Shown in pieces: positions 10,201-19,421 of a stretch of DNA of 64,000 bases. Made by a program: the position numbers and the translations under genes. Below the pieces are notes generated by a model. The model did no database searches, was not told the DNA's origin, and was given only the letters and a program-made list of their open reading frames with translations. Source of the DNA: Rhodospirillales bacterium (GTDB lineage: Bacteria > Pseudomonadota > Alphaproteobacteria > Reyranellales > Reyranellaceae); NCBI GenBank assembly GCA_009377525.1, contig WHTW01000004.1:43549-107548 (forward strand). The letters are read 5' to 3'. How positions within the stretch are numbered: position 1 is the stretch's first letter; every line of letters begins with the position of its first letter.

Positions 10201-10752
10201 ATGGTGAACCGCCCCGATCTTTGCCTGGAGTTCGTCAACACCCGCTATTGGCGCGGCCAGGAGGCTCCGACCGAAACCCTGAACTCGGCCGAGGATCTCG
10301 GCGCCTGGACGGCGGCCAATGTCGCGAAGGAGGCGCGCCCGCTCGCCCGACGCGAATTCGAGCGGGCGATCGAGGCGCGCGAGACGATCTGGCGCGTGTT
10401 CGACGCCACGGCGCGCGGCAAGACGCCGGCCGCCACGGACCTCGAGGCGCTGAACGGACTGCTGGCCGCCTCGCCTGCCCGCACGACGCTCCGGCGCGAG
10501 CGCACCGGCTTCTCGTGGGACGTCGACATGCGCGGCTCGACCGCGCTCGGCCAGCTCGCGCCGGTCTTGTGGTCGGCCGGCGACCTCTTGACCGGAGCCA
10601 AGCTCGACAAGGTCAAACGCTGCGCCAATCCCGAATGCGGCTGGCTGTTCCTCGACGACAGCCGCGCCGGCAAGCGGCGCTGGTGCTCGATGTCGTCCTG
10701 CGGCAACCGCGCCAAGGCGAGGCGGCACTATCATCGCGGCCGAGAGCAATAG
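10201..10752 (+). CDS. CGNR zinc-finger (ABATE-domain) transcriptional regulator
   Basis: 183 residues with an N-terminal ABATE-type stress-related domain (LCLEFVNTRYWRG; ARETIWRVFDATARG) and a C-terminal CGNR zinc finger: RCANPECGWLFLDDS, then RRWCSMSSCGNRAKARRHY. The four cysteines and the CGNR box are intact. The C-terminal finger is thought to bind DNA. The gene is divergent from a VOC-family gene, with two related palindromes in between, consistent with a local regulator of a small detoxification enzyme. The inducing ligand is unknown. Confidence 0.88.
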   Translation: MVNRPDLCLEFVNTRYWRGQEAPTETLNSAEDLGAWTAANVAKEARPLARREFERAIEARETIWRVFDATARGKTPAATDLEALNGLLAASPARTTLRRERTGFSWDVDMRGSTALGQLAPVLWSAGDLLTGAKLDKVKRCANPECGWLFLDDSRAGKRRWCSMSSCGNRAKARRHYHRGREQ

Positions 10753-10971
10753 AACGAAAAGTGACGGCATTTTGCTGGCACTGGGGGTGCCGGCGACACA
10801 ATACGTTGTGTTCGTGCGCGCATTTCTGCGCCCTACGGCATGCAAAAACTCAAGGGACGCGTCTCGCAGATCGAACGCTGACGCATCGGCGGCCTTGCCA
10901 CCGTCGATAACCTAAGTTATCATCGACTCACAGTGAGGACGCCGTTGAACGCCCTCACCGCGACGTCGGAA

Positions 10972-11268
10972 CTAGCGAAGGATGGTTTGCAGCTTCATGG
11001 CGACGCCCATGTCGCCTTCGATCTTGAGCTTGCCGGTCATGAAGGCCGTCATGCCGTCGAGCTTGCCGGCGATCATGTCGGAGAAGTCGCCGAAGTCCAT
11101 GCGCAGCGTGCAGTCGGCGGCCTTGTCGTCGTTGGTGACGGAAGGCGGATTCTGGTTGCCGTCGATGTAGACGACACCCTGGTCGGTGGCGAACTTGACG
11201 GTGTTGCCGAAGGCCGACTTCTTCGAGGCGCCTTCCTTCATTTTCGCGGTGAGATCAGCCAAGGTCAT
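10972..11268 (-). CDS. SCP2 sterol-binding-domain protein
   Basis: 98-residue stand-alone SCP2 domain, a small lipid/acyl-CoA-binding fold. It shows the expected hydrophobic core strands (GVVYIDGNQNPP, CTLRMDFGDFSDMIAGKLDG) and the C-terminal GKLKIEGDMGVAMKLQ. It is divergent from the acyl-CoA catabolic operon starting at 11380, with a LiuR-like palindrome between the two, so both may be induced together. It might carry hydrophobic acyl-CoA intermediates; that is inference. Confidence 0.85.
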   Translation of the reverse strand: MTLADLTAKMKEGASKKSAFGNTVKFATDQGVVYIDGNQNPPSVTNDDKAADCTLRMDFGDFSDMIAGKLDGMTAFMTGKLKIEGDMGVAMKLQTILR

Positions 11269-11321
11269 GTGACGGTTCCTCCAGTCGGCCAGTGCTCCGG
11301 TACCTCGCTGTGGGGGCTTAC

Positions 11322-11343
11322 TTGACCTTTACGTAAACGTCAA
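11322..11343. promoter_or_regulatory. LiuR-like (MerR-family) palindromic operator/promoter element
   Basis: Arms TTGAC (11322-11326) and GTCAA (11339-11343) flank the self-complementary core TTTACGTAAA; only the single bases at 11327 and 11338 (C/C) break the symmetry. Palindromes with a TTTACG/CGTAAA core are known targets of MerR-family LiuR-type regulators of leucine and acyl-CoA catabolism in proteobacteria. It sits between the SCP2 gene and the SDR-carboxylase-dehydrogenase operon. No regulator gene of this type lies in the window. Confidence 0.65.
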
Positions 11344-11379
11344 ATACAGGCCGATGAACGGCCGTTCAGGTGAGGAAAC

Positions 11380-12243
11380 ATGTCGTATCACTCGGTCTTC
11401 AAGCCGGGGCTGTTTGAAGGCCAGACCATCATCGTCACCGGCGGCGGCAGCGGCATCGGCCGCTGCACGGCGCACGAGATCGCCGCCCTCGGCGCGCATG
11501 TCGCGATCACCGGCCGCAAGGCCGACAAGCTCGCCACGGTGAAGCAGGAGATCGAAGCCTCAGGCGGCACCTGCGAGACACATGCCTTCGACATCCGCGA
11601 GGAAGTGCAGGTCAAGGAAGCGGTCGGAGCCATCGTGGCGAAGAACGGCCGCATCCACGGCCTGTTCAACAATGCCGGCGGCCAGTTCCCCGCGCCCGCC
11701 GCCAACATGAGCGCCAAGGGCTTCGACGTGGTGGTGCGCAACAACCTCACCGGCGGCTTCATCGTGAGCCGCGAGGTCTTCACCCAGTCGATGGAAAAGC
11801 ACGGCGGCTCGATCGTGAACATGGCCGCCGACATGAGGAACGGCTTCCCCAACATGGCGCACACCGGCGCGGCGCGCGCCGGCATGGTGAACCTCACCAT
11901 GACGCTCGCCCACGAATGGGCCTATGCCGGCGTGCGCGTGAACGCCGTGTCGCCGGGCTGGATCGCTTCGTCGGGCATGGACACCTACCAGGGCGAGTTC
12001 AAGGAGCAGATCCCCAAGCTCAAGGGCTATTGCCCGCTGGGGCGGCTCGGCACCGAGAGCGAGGTCTCGGCGGCGGTCTGCTTCCTGCTGAGCGACGCCG
12101 CAGGCTACATCACCGGCACCGAGCTTCGCATCGACGGCGGCGTGCCGCTCGGCAACCGCTCGATGGAGCTCAGGCCACCCGAACGGACCCGTGAATTCAA
12201 CGGCTTTCACCTCGCGGTGAAGCCCAAGGTATTGGGCGGCTGA
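11380..12243 (+). CDS. SDR-family oxidoreductase, enoyl-CoA-reductase/AtuB-AtuG-like
   Basis: 287-residue short-chain dehydrogenase with the dinucleotide site TGGGSGIG (20-27) and FNNAGG. The usual Tyr-x-x-x-Lys is absent: the site reads AHTGAARAGM, with Arg at the Lys position and Thr at the Tyr position. From memory, this HSGAARAG-type motif is shared with peroxisomal trans-2-enoyl-CoA reductase, so an acyl-CoA substrate is likely and the variant is a family trait, not damage. First gene of the carboxylase operon. A role as alcohol/aldehyde dehydrogenase (AtuB/AtuG) is an alternative. Confidence 0.75.
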   Translation: MSYHSVFKPGLFEGQTIIVTGGGSGIGRCTAHEIAALGAHVAITGRKADKLATVKQEIEASGGTCETHAFDIREEVQVKEAVGAIVAKNGRIHGLFNNAGGQFPAPAANMSAKGFDVVVRNNLTGGFIVSREVFTQSMEKHGGSIVNMAADMRNGFPNMAHTGAARAGMVNLTMTLAHEWAYAGVRVNAVSPGWIASSGMDTYQGEFKEQIPKLKGYCPLGRLGTESEVSAAVCFLLSDAAGYITGTELRIDGGVPLGNRSMELRPPERTREFNGFHLAVKPKVLGG

Positions 12244-12248
12244 AGGCC

Positions 12249-13865
12249 ATGCCGATCATCGAAAGCCAGGTCGACCGCAACGGCGACGACTACAAGAAGA
12301 ACCGCGAGAAAATGCTCGCCGCCGTCGCCGAGTTCCGCGCCGCCGAGGCGAGCGTGCAGGCGACGTCGGAGAAGTCGCGGGACCGCTTCGCCAAGCGCAA
12401 GCAGCTCATGCCGCGCGAGCGCATTGCCCTGCTGCTCGACCGCGGCGCGCCGTTCCTCGAGTTGATGCCGCTCGCGGGCTATCGCATGCACGACGACAAG
12501 GACGGTTCCAGCGCGGGCGGTGGCTCGGTCGCAGGCATCGGCTACGTCGAGGGCGTGCGCTGCGTCGTGACGGCCTCGAACAGCGCCATCAAGGGGGGCA
12601 CGGTGGCGCCGTCGGGCCAGCGCAAGGGCCAGCGCGTCCAGCACGTCGTCATGGAGAACAAGCTGCCGGTCGTGAACCTGGTCGAATCGGGCGGCGCCAA
12701 CCTTCTCTATCAGGCCGAGATTTTCGTGCCGGGCGGCCGCGGCTTCGCCAACCAGGCTCGCATGTCGGCCCGCGGCATTCCGCAGGTCACCGTGGTGCAC
12801 GGCTCGTCGACCGCGGGCGGCGCCTATCTGCCGGGTCTCTCGGACTACGTCATCATGGTGCGCAACCAGGCCAAGGTATTCTTGGCCGGCCCGCCGCTTC
12901 TCAAGGCCGCGACAGGCGAGATCGCGACGGACGAGGAGCTGGGCGGGGCCGAGATGCACGCCACCGTCTCGGGCGTTGCCGAATGGATGGCCGAGAACGA
13001 TGCCGACGCGCTGCGGATGGCGCGCGAGGTCATCGCCAAGTGGCACTGGAACGACAAGCTGCCGCCGCGCACGCAAAGGCCGTTCAAGGAGCCGCTGTAC
13101 GACATCGACGAGCTCGCCGGTGTCGTGCCGCCCTCGCACAAGGATCCCTACGACGTGCGCGAGGTGATCGCCCGCCTGGTCGACGGCTCGGACTTCCTCG
13201 AGTTCAAGGGCCTCTACGACCAGCAGACGATCTGCGGCTGGGCCGAAATCGAGGGCGAGCCGGTGGCCTTCATCGGCAACAACGGGCCCATCACGACCAA
13301 GGGCTCCGTGAAAGCCGCGCAGTTCATCCAGCTCTGCTGCCAGCAGGGCACGCCCATCGTCTACCTGCAGAACACGACGGGCTACATGGTCGGCACCGAG
13401 GCCGAGCGCGGCGGCATCGTCAAGCACGGCTCGAAGATGATCCAGGCGGTGGCCAACGCCACGGTGCCGCAGATCACCATCGTGATCGGTGGATCCTTCG
13501 GCGCCGGCAACTACGGCATGTGCGGCCGCGCCTACGATCCCCGCTTCATCTTCGCCTGGCCCAACAGCCGCACCGCCGTCATGGGCGGCGAGCAGGCGGC
13601 CGGCGTGATGAAGACCGTGACCGAGCAGAAGTTTTTGCGCGAGGGCAAGGAGCCGCCGCAGGCCGAGATCGACAAGATGTACAAGGGCATCGTCGCCCAG
13701 TTCGAGCGCGAATCGACGGCGCTCTACGGTACGGCGCATCTGTGGGACGACGGCATCATCGATCCGCGCGACACGCGCCGCATCCTGGCCTTCACACTCT
13801 CGATCGCCCGCGAATCGATCGTGCGGCCGCTCAATCCCATCACCTTCGGCGTCGCAAGGATGTAA
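12249..13865 (+). CDS. Acyl-CoA carboxylase carboxyltransferase (beta) subunit, geranyl-CoA/methylcrotonyl-CoA type
   Basis: 538 residues. Transfers CO2 from carboxybiotin to an enoyl-CoA acceptor. Carboxyltransferase landmarks are NLVESGGANLLYQ, ARMSARGIPQVTVVHGSSTA, GGAYLPGLSDYVIMV and KAATGEIATDEELGGAEMH in the N-half, and FIGNNGPITTKGSVKAAQFI, GGSFGAGNYGMCGRAYDPR in the C-half. The region that in methylcrotonyl-CoA carboxylase carries a bulky Phe before the NQA motif reads GGRGFANQA here, compatible with a larger acceptor such as geranyl-CoA (AtuC); this call is tentative. Partner of the biotin-bearing subunit at 17547. Confidence 0.82.
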   Translation: MPIIESQVDRNGDDYKKNREKMLAAVAEFRAAEASVQATSEKSRDRFAKRKQLMPRERIALLLDRGAPFLELMPLAGYRMHDDKDGSSAGGGSVAGIGYVEGVRCVVTASNSAIKGGTVAPSGQRKGQRVQHVVMENKLPVVNLVESGGANLLYQAEIFVPGGRGFANQARMSARGIPQVTVVHGSSTAGGAYLPGLSDYVIMVRNQAKVFLAGPPLLKAATGEIATDEELGGAEMHATVSGVAEWMAENDADALRMAREVIAKWHWNDKLPPRTQRPFKEPLYDIDELAGVVPPSHKDPYDVREVIARLVDGSDFLEFKGLYDQQTICGWAEIEGEPVAFIGNNGPITTKGSVKAAQFIQLCCQQGTPIVYLQNTTGYMVGTEAERGGIVKHGSKMIQAVANATVPQITIVIGGSFGAGNYGMCGRAYDPRFIFAWPNSRTAVMGGEQAAGVMKTVTEQKFLREGKEPPQAEIDKMYKGIVAQFERESTALYGTAHLWDDGIIDPRDTRRILAFTLSIARESIVRPLNPITFGVARM

Positions 13866-13868
13866 GAG

Positions 13869-15029
<1,161 letters not shown>

Positions 15030-15033
15030 ATAC

Positions 15034-15090
15034 CGGAGCGCGGACCTCCAGGTCCGCTCATACGATGCGGACCTGGAGGTCCGCGCTCCG
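15034..15090. repeat. Dispersed palindromic repeat, family I
   Basis: Perfect 24-base inverted repeat: left arm 15034-15057 (begins CGGAGCGCGGACC, ends GGTCCGC) and right arm 15067-15090, with a 9-base loop TCATACGAT. Arm sequence is identical over 23 bases to the copy at 48266-48325. It lies in the 75-base gap between the two acyl-CoA dehydrogenase genes and could modulate the operon transcript. Confidence 0.9.
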
Positions 15091-15104
15091 AAGAGGAGAA
15101 CAAC

Positions 15105-16265
15105 GTGCAATTCACCCCTGAACACGCCGAGATCCGCCGGACGCTGCGCGCCATCATCGACAAGGACATCAATCCGCACGTCGACAAATGGGAAGACGAC
15201 GGCATCTTCCCCGCCCACGAGGTCTTCAAGAAGCTGGGCGATGCCGGGCTCTTGGGCATCAACAAGCCCGTCGAATACGGCGGCATGGGCCTTGACTACT
15301 CCTACGCCATGGTGATGGCCGAGGAGCTGGGCCACATCAATTGCGGCTCGGTGCCCATGGCGATCGGTGTGCAGACCGACATGGCCACACCGGCCCTCGC
15401 CCGCTACGGCAGCGACGACCTGCGCAAGGAATTCCTGGCGCCCTCCATTGCCGGCGACTACGTCGCCTGCCTCGGCGTGTCCGAGGTCGGCGCCGGCTCC
15501 GACGTCGCCTCGCTCAAGACCACGGCTAAAAGGATCGGCGGCGACTGGGTCATCAACGGCGGCAAGATGTGGACCACCAACGGCACCCAGGCCGACTGGA
15601 TGTGCCTTTTGGCCAACACAGGCGAGGGTCCGGTCCACAAGAACAAGTCGCTGATCGTGATCCCGATGAAGACCAAGGGCGTGCAGGTCGTGAAGAAGCT
15701 CGACAAGCTCGGCATGCGGAGCTCCGACACCGCCCAGATCTTCTTCGACGAGGTGAAGGTGCCGGTGCGCAACACCATCGGCCAGGAAGGCATGGGCTTC
15801 GTCTACCAGATGCAGCAGTTCCAGGAGGAGCGGCTGTGGGGCGCCATCTCGGCCGTGGTCGGCATGGAGAGGTTGATCGACCAAACTGTGGAGTACACGC
15901 GCGGGCGCAAGGTGTTCGGCCGACCCCTGCTCGACAACCAGGTGATCCATTTCAAGCTGGCCGAGTTCCGCACCGAGGTCGAATTGGTGCGCTCGCTCTG
16001 CTATCGCGCCTGCGAAGAGTACCTCGACGGTACCGACGTCACCATGCTGGCCTCGATGGCCAAGCTGAAGGCGGGCCGCATGCTGCGCCTGGTGACCGAC
16101 GGCTGCCTGCAATACTGGGGCGGCGCGGGTTACCTCTGGGAATCGCCGACCGCCCGCTCGTTCCGCGATTCGCGCCTGGCCTCGATCGGCGGTGGCGCCG
16201 ACGAGGTCATGCTGCAGATCATTTCCAAGCTCATGGGCACGCTGCCGCGTCTGGAGAACCGCTGA
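15105..16265 (+). CDS. Acyl-CoA dehydrogenase (second of tandem pair), AtuD/isovaleryl type
   Basis: 386 residues, starting at GTG 15105 with GAGGAG 6 bases upstream. The same landmarks as its neighbour are present: ACLGVSEVGAGSDVASL, KMWTTNGTQADWMCLLANT, putative base Glu242 in FQEERLW, and GGGADEVMLQIISKLMG at the C-terminus. The two paralogues probably form a heteromeric enzyme or act on successive or differently sized substrates. The stop overlaps the next gene's start (TGATG), showing tight coupling with the hydratase. Confidence 0.88.
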   Translation: MQFTPEHAEIRRTLRAIIDKDINPHVDKWEDDGIFPAHEVFKKLGDAGLLGINKPVEYGGMGLDYSYAMVMAEELGHINCGSVPMAIGVQTDMATPALARYGSDDLRKEFLAPSIAGDYVACLGVSEVGAGSDVASLKTTAKRIGGDWVINGGKMWTTNGTQADWMCLLANTGEGPVHKNKSLIVIPMKTKGVQVVKKLDKLGMRSSDTAQIFFDEVKVPVRNTIGQEGMGFVYQMQQFQEERLWGAISAVVGMERLIDQTVEYTRGRKVFGRPLLDNQVIHFKLAEFRTEVELVRSLCYRACEEYLDGTDVTMLASMAKLKAGRMLRLVTDGCLQYWGGAGYLWESPTARSFRDSRLASIGGGADEVMLQIISKLMGTLPRLENR

Positions 16266-17092
16266 TGGGGGACGTCATGACCGAGTTCGCGTCCAAGTAC
16301 GAGACCCTGCTGCTGCGCCGCGAGCGCTCGCGCCTGCACGTCACGCTCAATCGCCCGCAGGTCAAGAACGCCCTGAACCCGACCCTGATCGGCGAATTGC
16401 GCACGGTGTTCCAGAACCTGCACGACCGGCGCGACATCAAGGTCGTGATCCTGCGCGGCGCCGGCGGCACCTTCTGCGCCGGCGCCGACCTCAAGAACAT
16501 GGAGCAGAGCTTCATCGAGAAGCGGCTCGGCGAGCGGGACCCGATCGCGCTCAACAACCGCGAATACGGCGCCTTCCTCGAGATGGTGAACACCACGCCA
16601 CAAGTGGTCGTCGCCGCCGTCGAGGGCTACGCCATCGCCGGCGGCTTCGGCCTGCTCTGTGTCTCCGACGTGGCGATCTGCACCGAGGACGCGGGCTTTG
16701 CCATGAGCGAGACCGCGATCGGCATCGTGCCGGCCCAGATCGCGCCCTTCGTCGCGGCCCGCATCGGCGTACCGCAGACGCGGCATCTCGCGCTCACCGC
16801 CGCCCGCTTCAAGGGACCCGAGGCACTTCGGCTTGGCATCGTGCATCACCTGGTGAAGGACTCCGCCGCTCTCGATGCCAGGCTGGAAGAGATGCTGAAG
16901 CAGATCGACCGCTGCGCGCCGCTCGCCAATGCCTTGACCAAGGCCGTGGTGATGAAGGTGGGCAGCGAACCGCTGTCCTCGGTGCTTGACTTCGCCGCGG
17001 ATCGGTTCGCCGAGGCGCGGCGCAGTCCCGAGGCCGCCGAAGGCCTGCGCGCCTTCGCCGAGAAGAGGCAACCGAAATGGGTGACCGAATGA
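16265..17092 (+). CDS. Enoyl-CoA hydratase/isomerase family protein, AtuE/LiuC-like
   Basis: About 275-residue crotonase-fold enzyme. Oxyanion-hole loops GAGGTFCAGADLKNM and VEGYAIAGGFGLLCVSDVA are visible, with a catalytic Glu in FAMSETAIGIVPAQIAPFV. The PAQIAPFV segment recalls isohexenylglutaconyl-CoA hydratase (AtuE), which would act on the product of geranyl-CoA carboxylase; methylglutaconyl-CoA hydratase (LiuC) is the alternative. An ATG at 16277 with GGGGGA before it is an equally good start. It sits between the dehydrogenases and the biotin subunit. Confidence 0.82.
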   Translation: MGDVMTEFASKYETLLLRRERSRLHVTLNRPQVKNALNPTLIGELRTVFQNLHDRRDIKVVILRGAGGTFCAGADLKNMEQSFIEKRLGERDPIALNNREYGAFLEMVNTTPQVVVAAVEGYAIAGGFGLLCVSDVAICTEDAGFAMSETAIGIVPAQIAPFVAARIGVPQTRHLALTAARFKGPEALRLGIVHHLVKDSAALDARLEEMLKQIDRCAPLANALTKAVVMKVGSEPLSSVLDFAADRFAEARRSPEAAEGLRAFAEKRQPKWVTE

Positions 17093-17550
17093 TCGCCATC
17101 GCAGCACTCGACCTGCCGGCCCGTCGGGGAACAGACTATCCCGCGCCGCACGACGCGCCCTGCCGCAACCGTATCCGCCGCGCGCTGGGCGATCCCTTCG
17201 GACTGTCGCAGTTCGGCGTCAACATGCTCGACCTGCCGCCGGGCACGTGGTCCTCGCAGCGGCATTGGCACGAGCAGCAGGACGAGTTCGTCTACGTGCT
17301 CGAGGGCGAGGTCGCGCTGGTGACCGACGAAGGCGAGACGGTGCTGCGGCCGGGCATGACGGCGGGCTTCCGCGCCGGCACGGGCAACGGCCATCATCTC
17401 GTCAATCGTTCGGACAAGACCGCGCGCGTGCTCGAAGTCGGCACGCGCACGACTGAAGAGGTCGCGTACTATTCCGACATCGACATGATGGTGCGCGAGA
17501 ATGCTGACGGCTGGGGCTATTTCACCAAGGACGGACGGCCGCTGAAATGA
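17089..17550 (+). CDS. Cupin-domain protein
   Basis: 153-residue single cupin. Metal-binding motif 1 is HWHEQQDEFVYVLEGEVAL and motif 2 is GFRAGTGNGHHLVNRS. I use the ATG at 17089, which overlaps the hydratase stop as ATGA; an ATG at 17077 would give a longer overlap. Its own stop overlaps the start of the carboxylase alpha gene as ATGA. Being locked into the operon implies a role in the same pathway, for example sensing or isomerising an intermediate, but none is established. Confidence 0.82.
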   Translation: MIAIAALDLPARRGTDYPAPHDAPCRNRIRRALGDPFGLSQFGVNMLDLPPGTWSSQRHWHEQQDEFVYVLEGEVALVTDEGETVLRPGMTAGFRAGTGNGHHLVNRSDKTARVLEVGTRTTEEVAYYSDIDMMVRENADGWGYFTKDGRPLK

Positions 17551-19403
17551 GCTTTGCCAAGGTCCTGGTCGCCAATCGCGGCGAGATCGCCTGGCGGGTG
17601 ATGCGCACGGCCAAGGCGATGGGCTATCGCACCGTCGCGGTCTACTCGGATGCCGACAGGGACGCCCCGCACGTCGCCTTCGCCGACGAGGCGGTGCGCA
17701 TCGGCCCCTCGCCGGTCGGCGAGAGCTATCTCAGCATCGACCGCATCCTGGAGGCCGCGCACAAGTCGGGCGCCGACGCCGTGCATCCCGGTTACGGCCT
17801 CCTGTCGGAGAACGAGGCCTTCGCTGCCGCCTGCGAGAAGGCAGGCCTGGTCTTCATCGGCCCGCCGCCCGCGGCGATCGCCGCCATGGGCAACAAGGCC
17901 GCCGCCAAGCGGTGCATGATCGATGCCGGAGTCCCTTGCGTGCCGGGTTATCAGGGCGCCGACCAGAGCGACGCCAACCTCGAGAGGGAAGCGCGAAAGA
18001 TCGGCCTGCCGGTCATGGTCAAGGCAGCGGCCGGCGGTGGCGGGCGCGGCATGCGACTGGTCGACCGCGAGGCCGATCTTCTGGAGGCGATCCGCACGGC
18101 GCGGACAGAGGCCGAAAGCGCCTTCGGCTCGGGCGAGCTGATCCTCGAAAAGGCCGTGGTCGACGCGCGACACGTCGAAATCCAGATCTTCGCCGACGCC
18201 TATGGCAACGTCATCCATCTCGGCGAGCGCGACTGCTCGGTGCAGCGCCGCCACCAGAAGGTGATCGAAGAGGCGCCCTCGCCCGCCGTGACTGCCGACC
18301 TGCGCCGGCGCATGGGCGCCGCCGCGGTCGCCGCGGCCCGTGCCATCGGCTATCGCGGGGCCGGCACCGTCGAGTTCCTGCTGGGCGCCGACGGCGCCTT
18401 CTATTTCCTGGAGATGAACACCCGCCTGCAGGTCGAGCATCCGGTGACCGAGGCGATCACCGGCCAGGATCTCGTGGCCTGGCAGCTCAAGGTGGCGACG
18501 GGCGAAAAGCTGCCGCTCACCCAGGAGCAGGTGGCCTTCGACGGCCATGCGATCGAAGTCAGGCTCTACGCCGAGGACGCCTATGCCGGCTTCCTGCCGC
18601 AGACCGGCCGCATCGACGTCTGGCGTCCGACGACGGGGCCGGGCGTGCGCATCGACCACGGCATGAGGGACGGGCTTCTAATCTCGCCCTTCTACGACCC
18701 CATGATCGCCAAGGTGATCGCCCACGGCGCCACGCGCGAGGAAGCGCGCTCGCGGCTGGTGCGCGCCCTGCACGAGACCGTGGTGCTCGGCCCGACCACC
18801 AACCGGCATTTCCTGATCCGCCTGCTGGAGCATCCTGAGTTCGCCGACGGAAAGGCGACCACCGCTTTCCTCGGCAAGCACGCGTTCGCCGCACCCGCCG
18901 TCAGCGATGCGCATTGGCAGCTCGCAGCCGAATTGCTGTGGCGCCAATCGGCTGCGCGCTATCCCGCGGCGCTGCGCGGCTGGCGCAATTCCAATCCCGA
19001 GGCGACGCCGATAAGGCTCGCGGTCGGCAGCAGCGAACGCCTGCTGCACGTGACGGCGCCCAATGGCATCGACGAGCATGTGCCGTTCCACATCGACGGC
19101 GACGACGTCATCGTCGACCTCGATGCGCTGACCGTGCGCTTCACCGACAAGACCTATGCCCCGCCCGCCGCCGCGGCGGCCGGCAGCGACGGCAAGCTGC
19201 GTGCGCCGATGGATGGCCGCATCGTCGCCATCAAGGTGGCGGCCGGCGACAGCGTCAGCAAAGGCCAGACCCTGATCGTGCTCGAAGCCATGAAGATACA
19301 GCACCAGCTCAAGGCGGCAACCGACGCCAAGGTCGAGTCGGTGGCGGTCAAGGAAGGCCAGCAAGTGTCCAACCGCGCGATCCTCGTCACGATGGCGGCC
19401 TAA
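17547..19403 (+). CDS. Acyl-CoA carboxylase biotin carboxylase/biotin carrier (alpha) subunit, AtuF/LiuD-like
   Basis: 618 residues. ATP-dependent carboxylation of biotin. Order: biotin carboxylase N-domain (VLVANRGEIAWRVMRTAKAM), ATP-grasp core (KAAAGGGGRGMRLV; ERDCSVQRRHQKVIEEAPSP; FYFLEMNTRLQVEHPVTE), a linker domain for beta-subunit contact, and a C-terminal biotinyl domain with Lys583 in LEAMKIQHQL (the usual Met after the Lys is Ile, a common variant). It pairs with the carboxyltransferase at 12249, five genes upstream in the same operon. Geranyl-CoA versus methylcrotonyl-CoA use is not decided by sequence alone. Confidence 0.88.
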   Translation: MSFAKVLVANRGEIAWRVMRTAKAMGYRTVAVYSDADRDAPHVAFADEAVRIGPSPVGESYLSIDRILEAAHKSGADAVHPGYGLLSENEAFAAACEKAGLVFIGPPPAAIAAMGNKAAAKRCMIDAGVPCVPGYQGADQSDANLEREARKIGLPVMVKAAAGGGGRGMRLVDREADLLEAIRTARTEAESAFGSGELILEKAVVDARHVEIQIFADAYGNVIHLGERDCSVQRRHQKVIEEAPSPAVTADLRRRMGAAAVAAARAIGYRGAGTVEFLLGADGAFYFLEMNTRLQVEHPVTEAITGQDLVAWQLKVATGEKLPLTQEQVAFDGHAIEVRLYAEDAYAGFLPQTGRIDVWRPTTGPGVRIDHGMRDGLLISPFYDPMIAKVIAHGATREEARSRLVRALHETVVLGPTTNRHFLIRLLEHPEFADGKATTAFLGKHAFAAPAVSDAHWQLAAELLWRQSAARYPAALRGWRNSNPEATPIRLAVGSSERLLHVTAPNGIDEHVPFHIDGDDVIVDLDALTVRFTDKTYAPPAAAAAGSDGKLRAPMDGRIVAIKVAAGDSVSKGQTLIVLEAMKIQHQLKAATDAKVESVAVKEGQQVSNRAILVTMAA

Positions 19404-19421
19404 TGTTTCGACCCGGTAAGC

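Noticed and set aside
10906..10921. GATAAC-CTAA-GTTATC inverted repeat between convergent CGNR and SCP2 genes
   Set aside because: Too short for a terminator and not at a promoter; may be chance.
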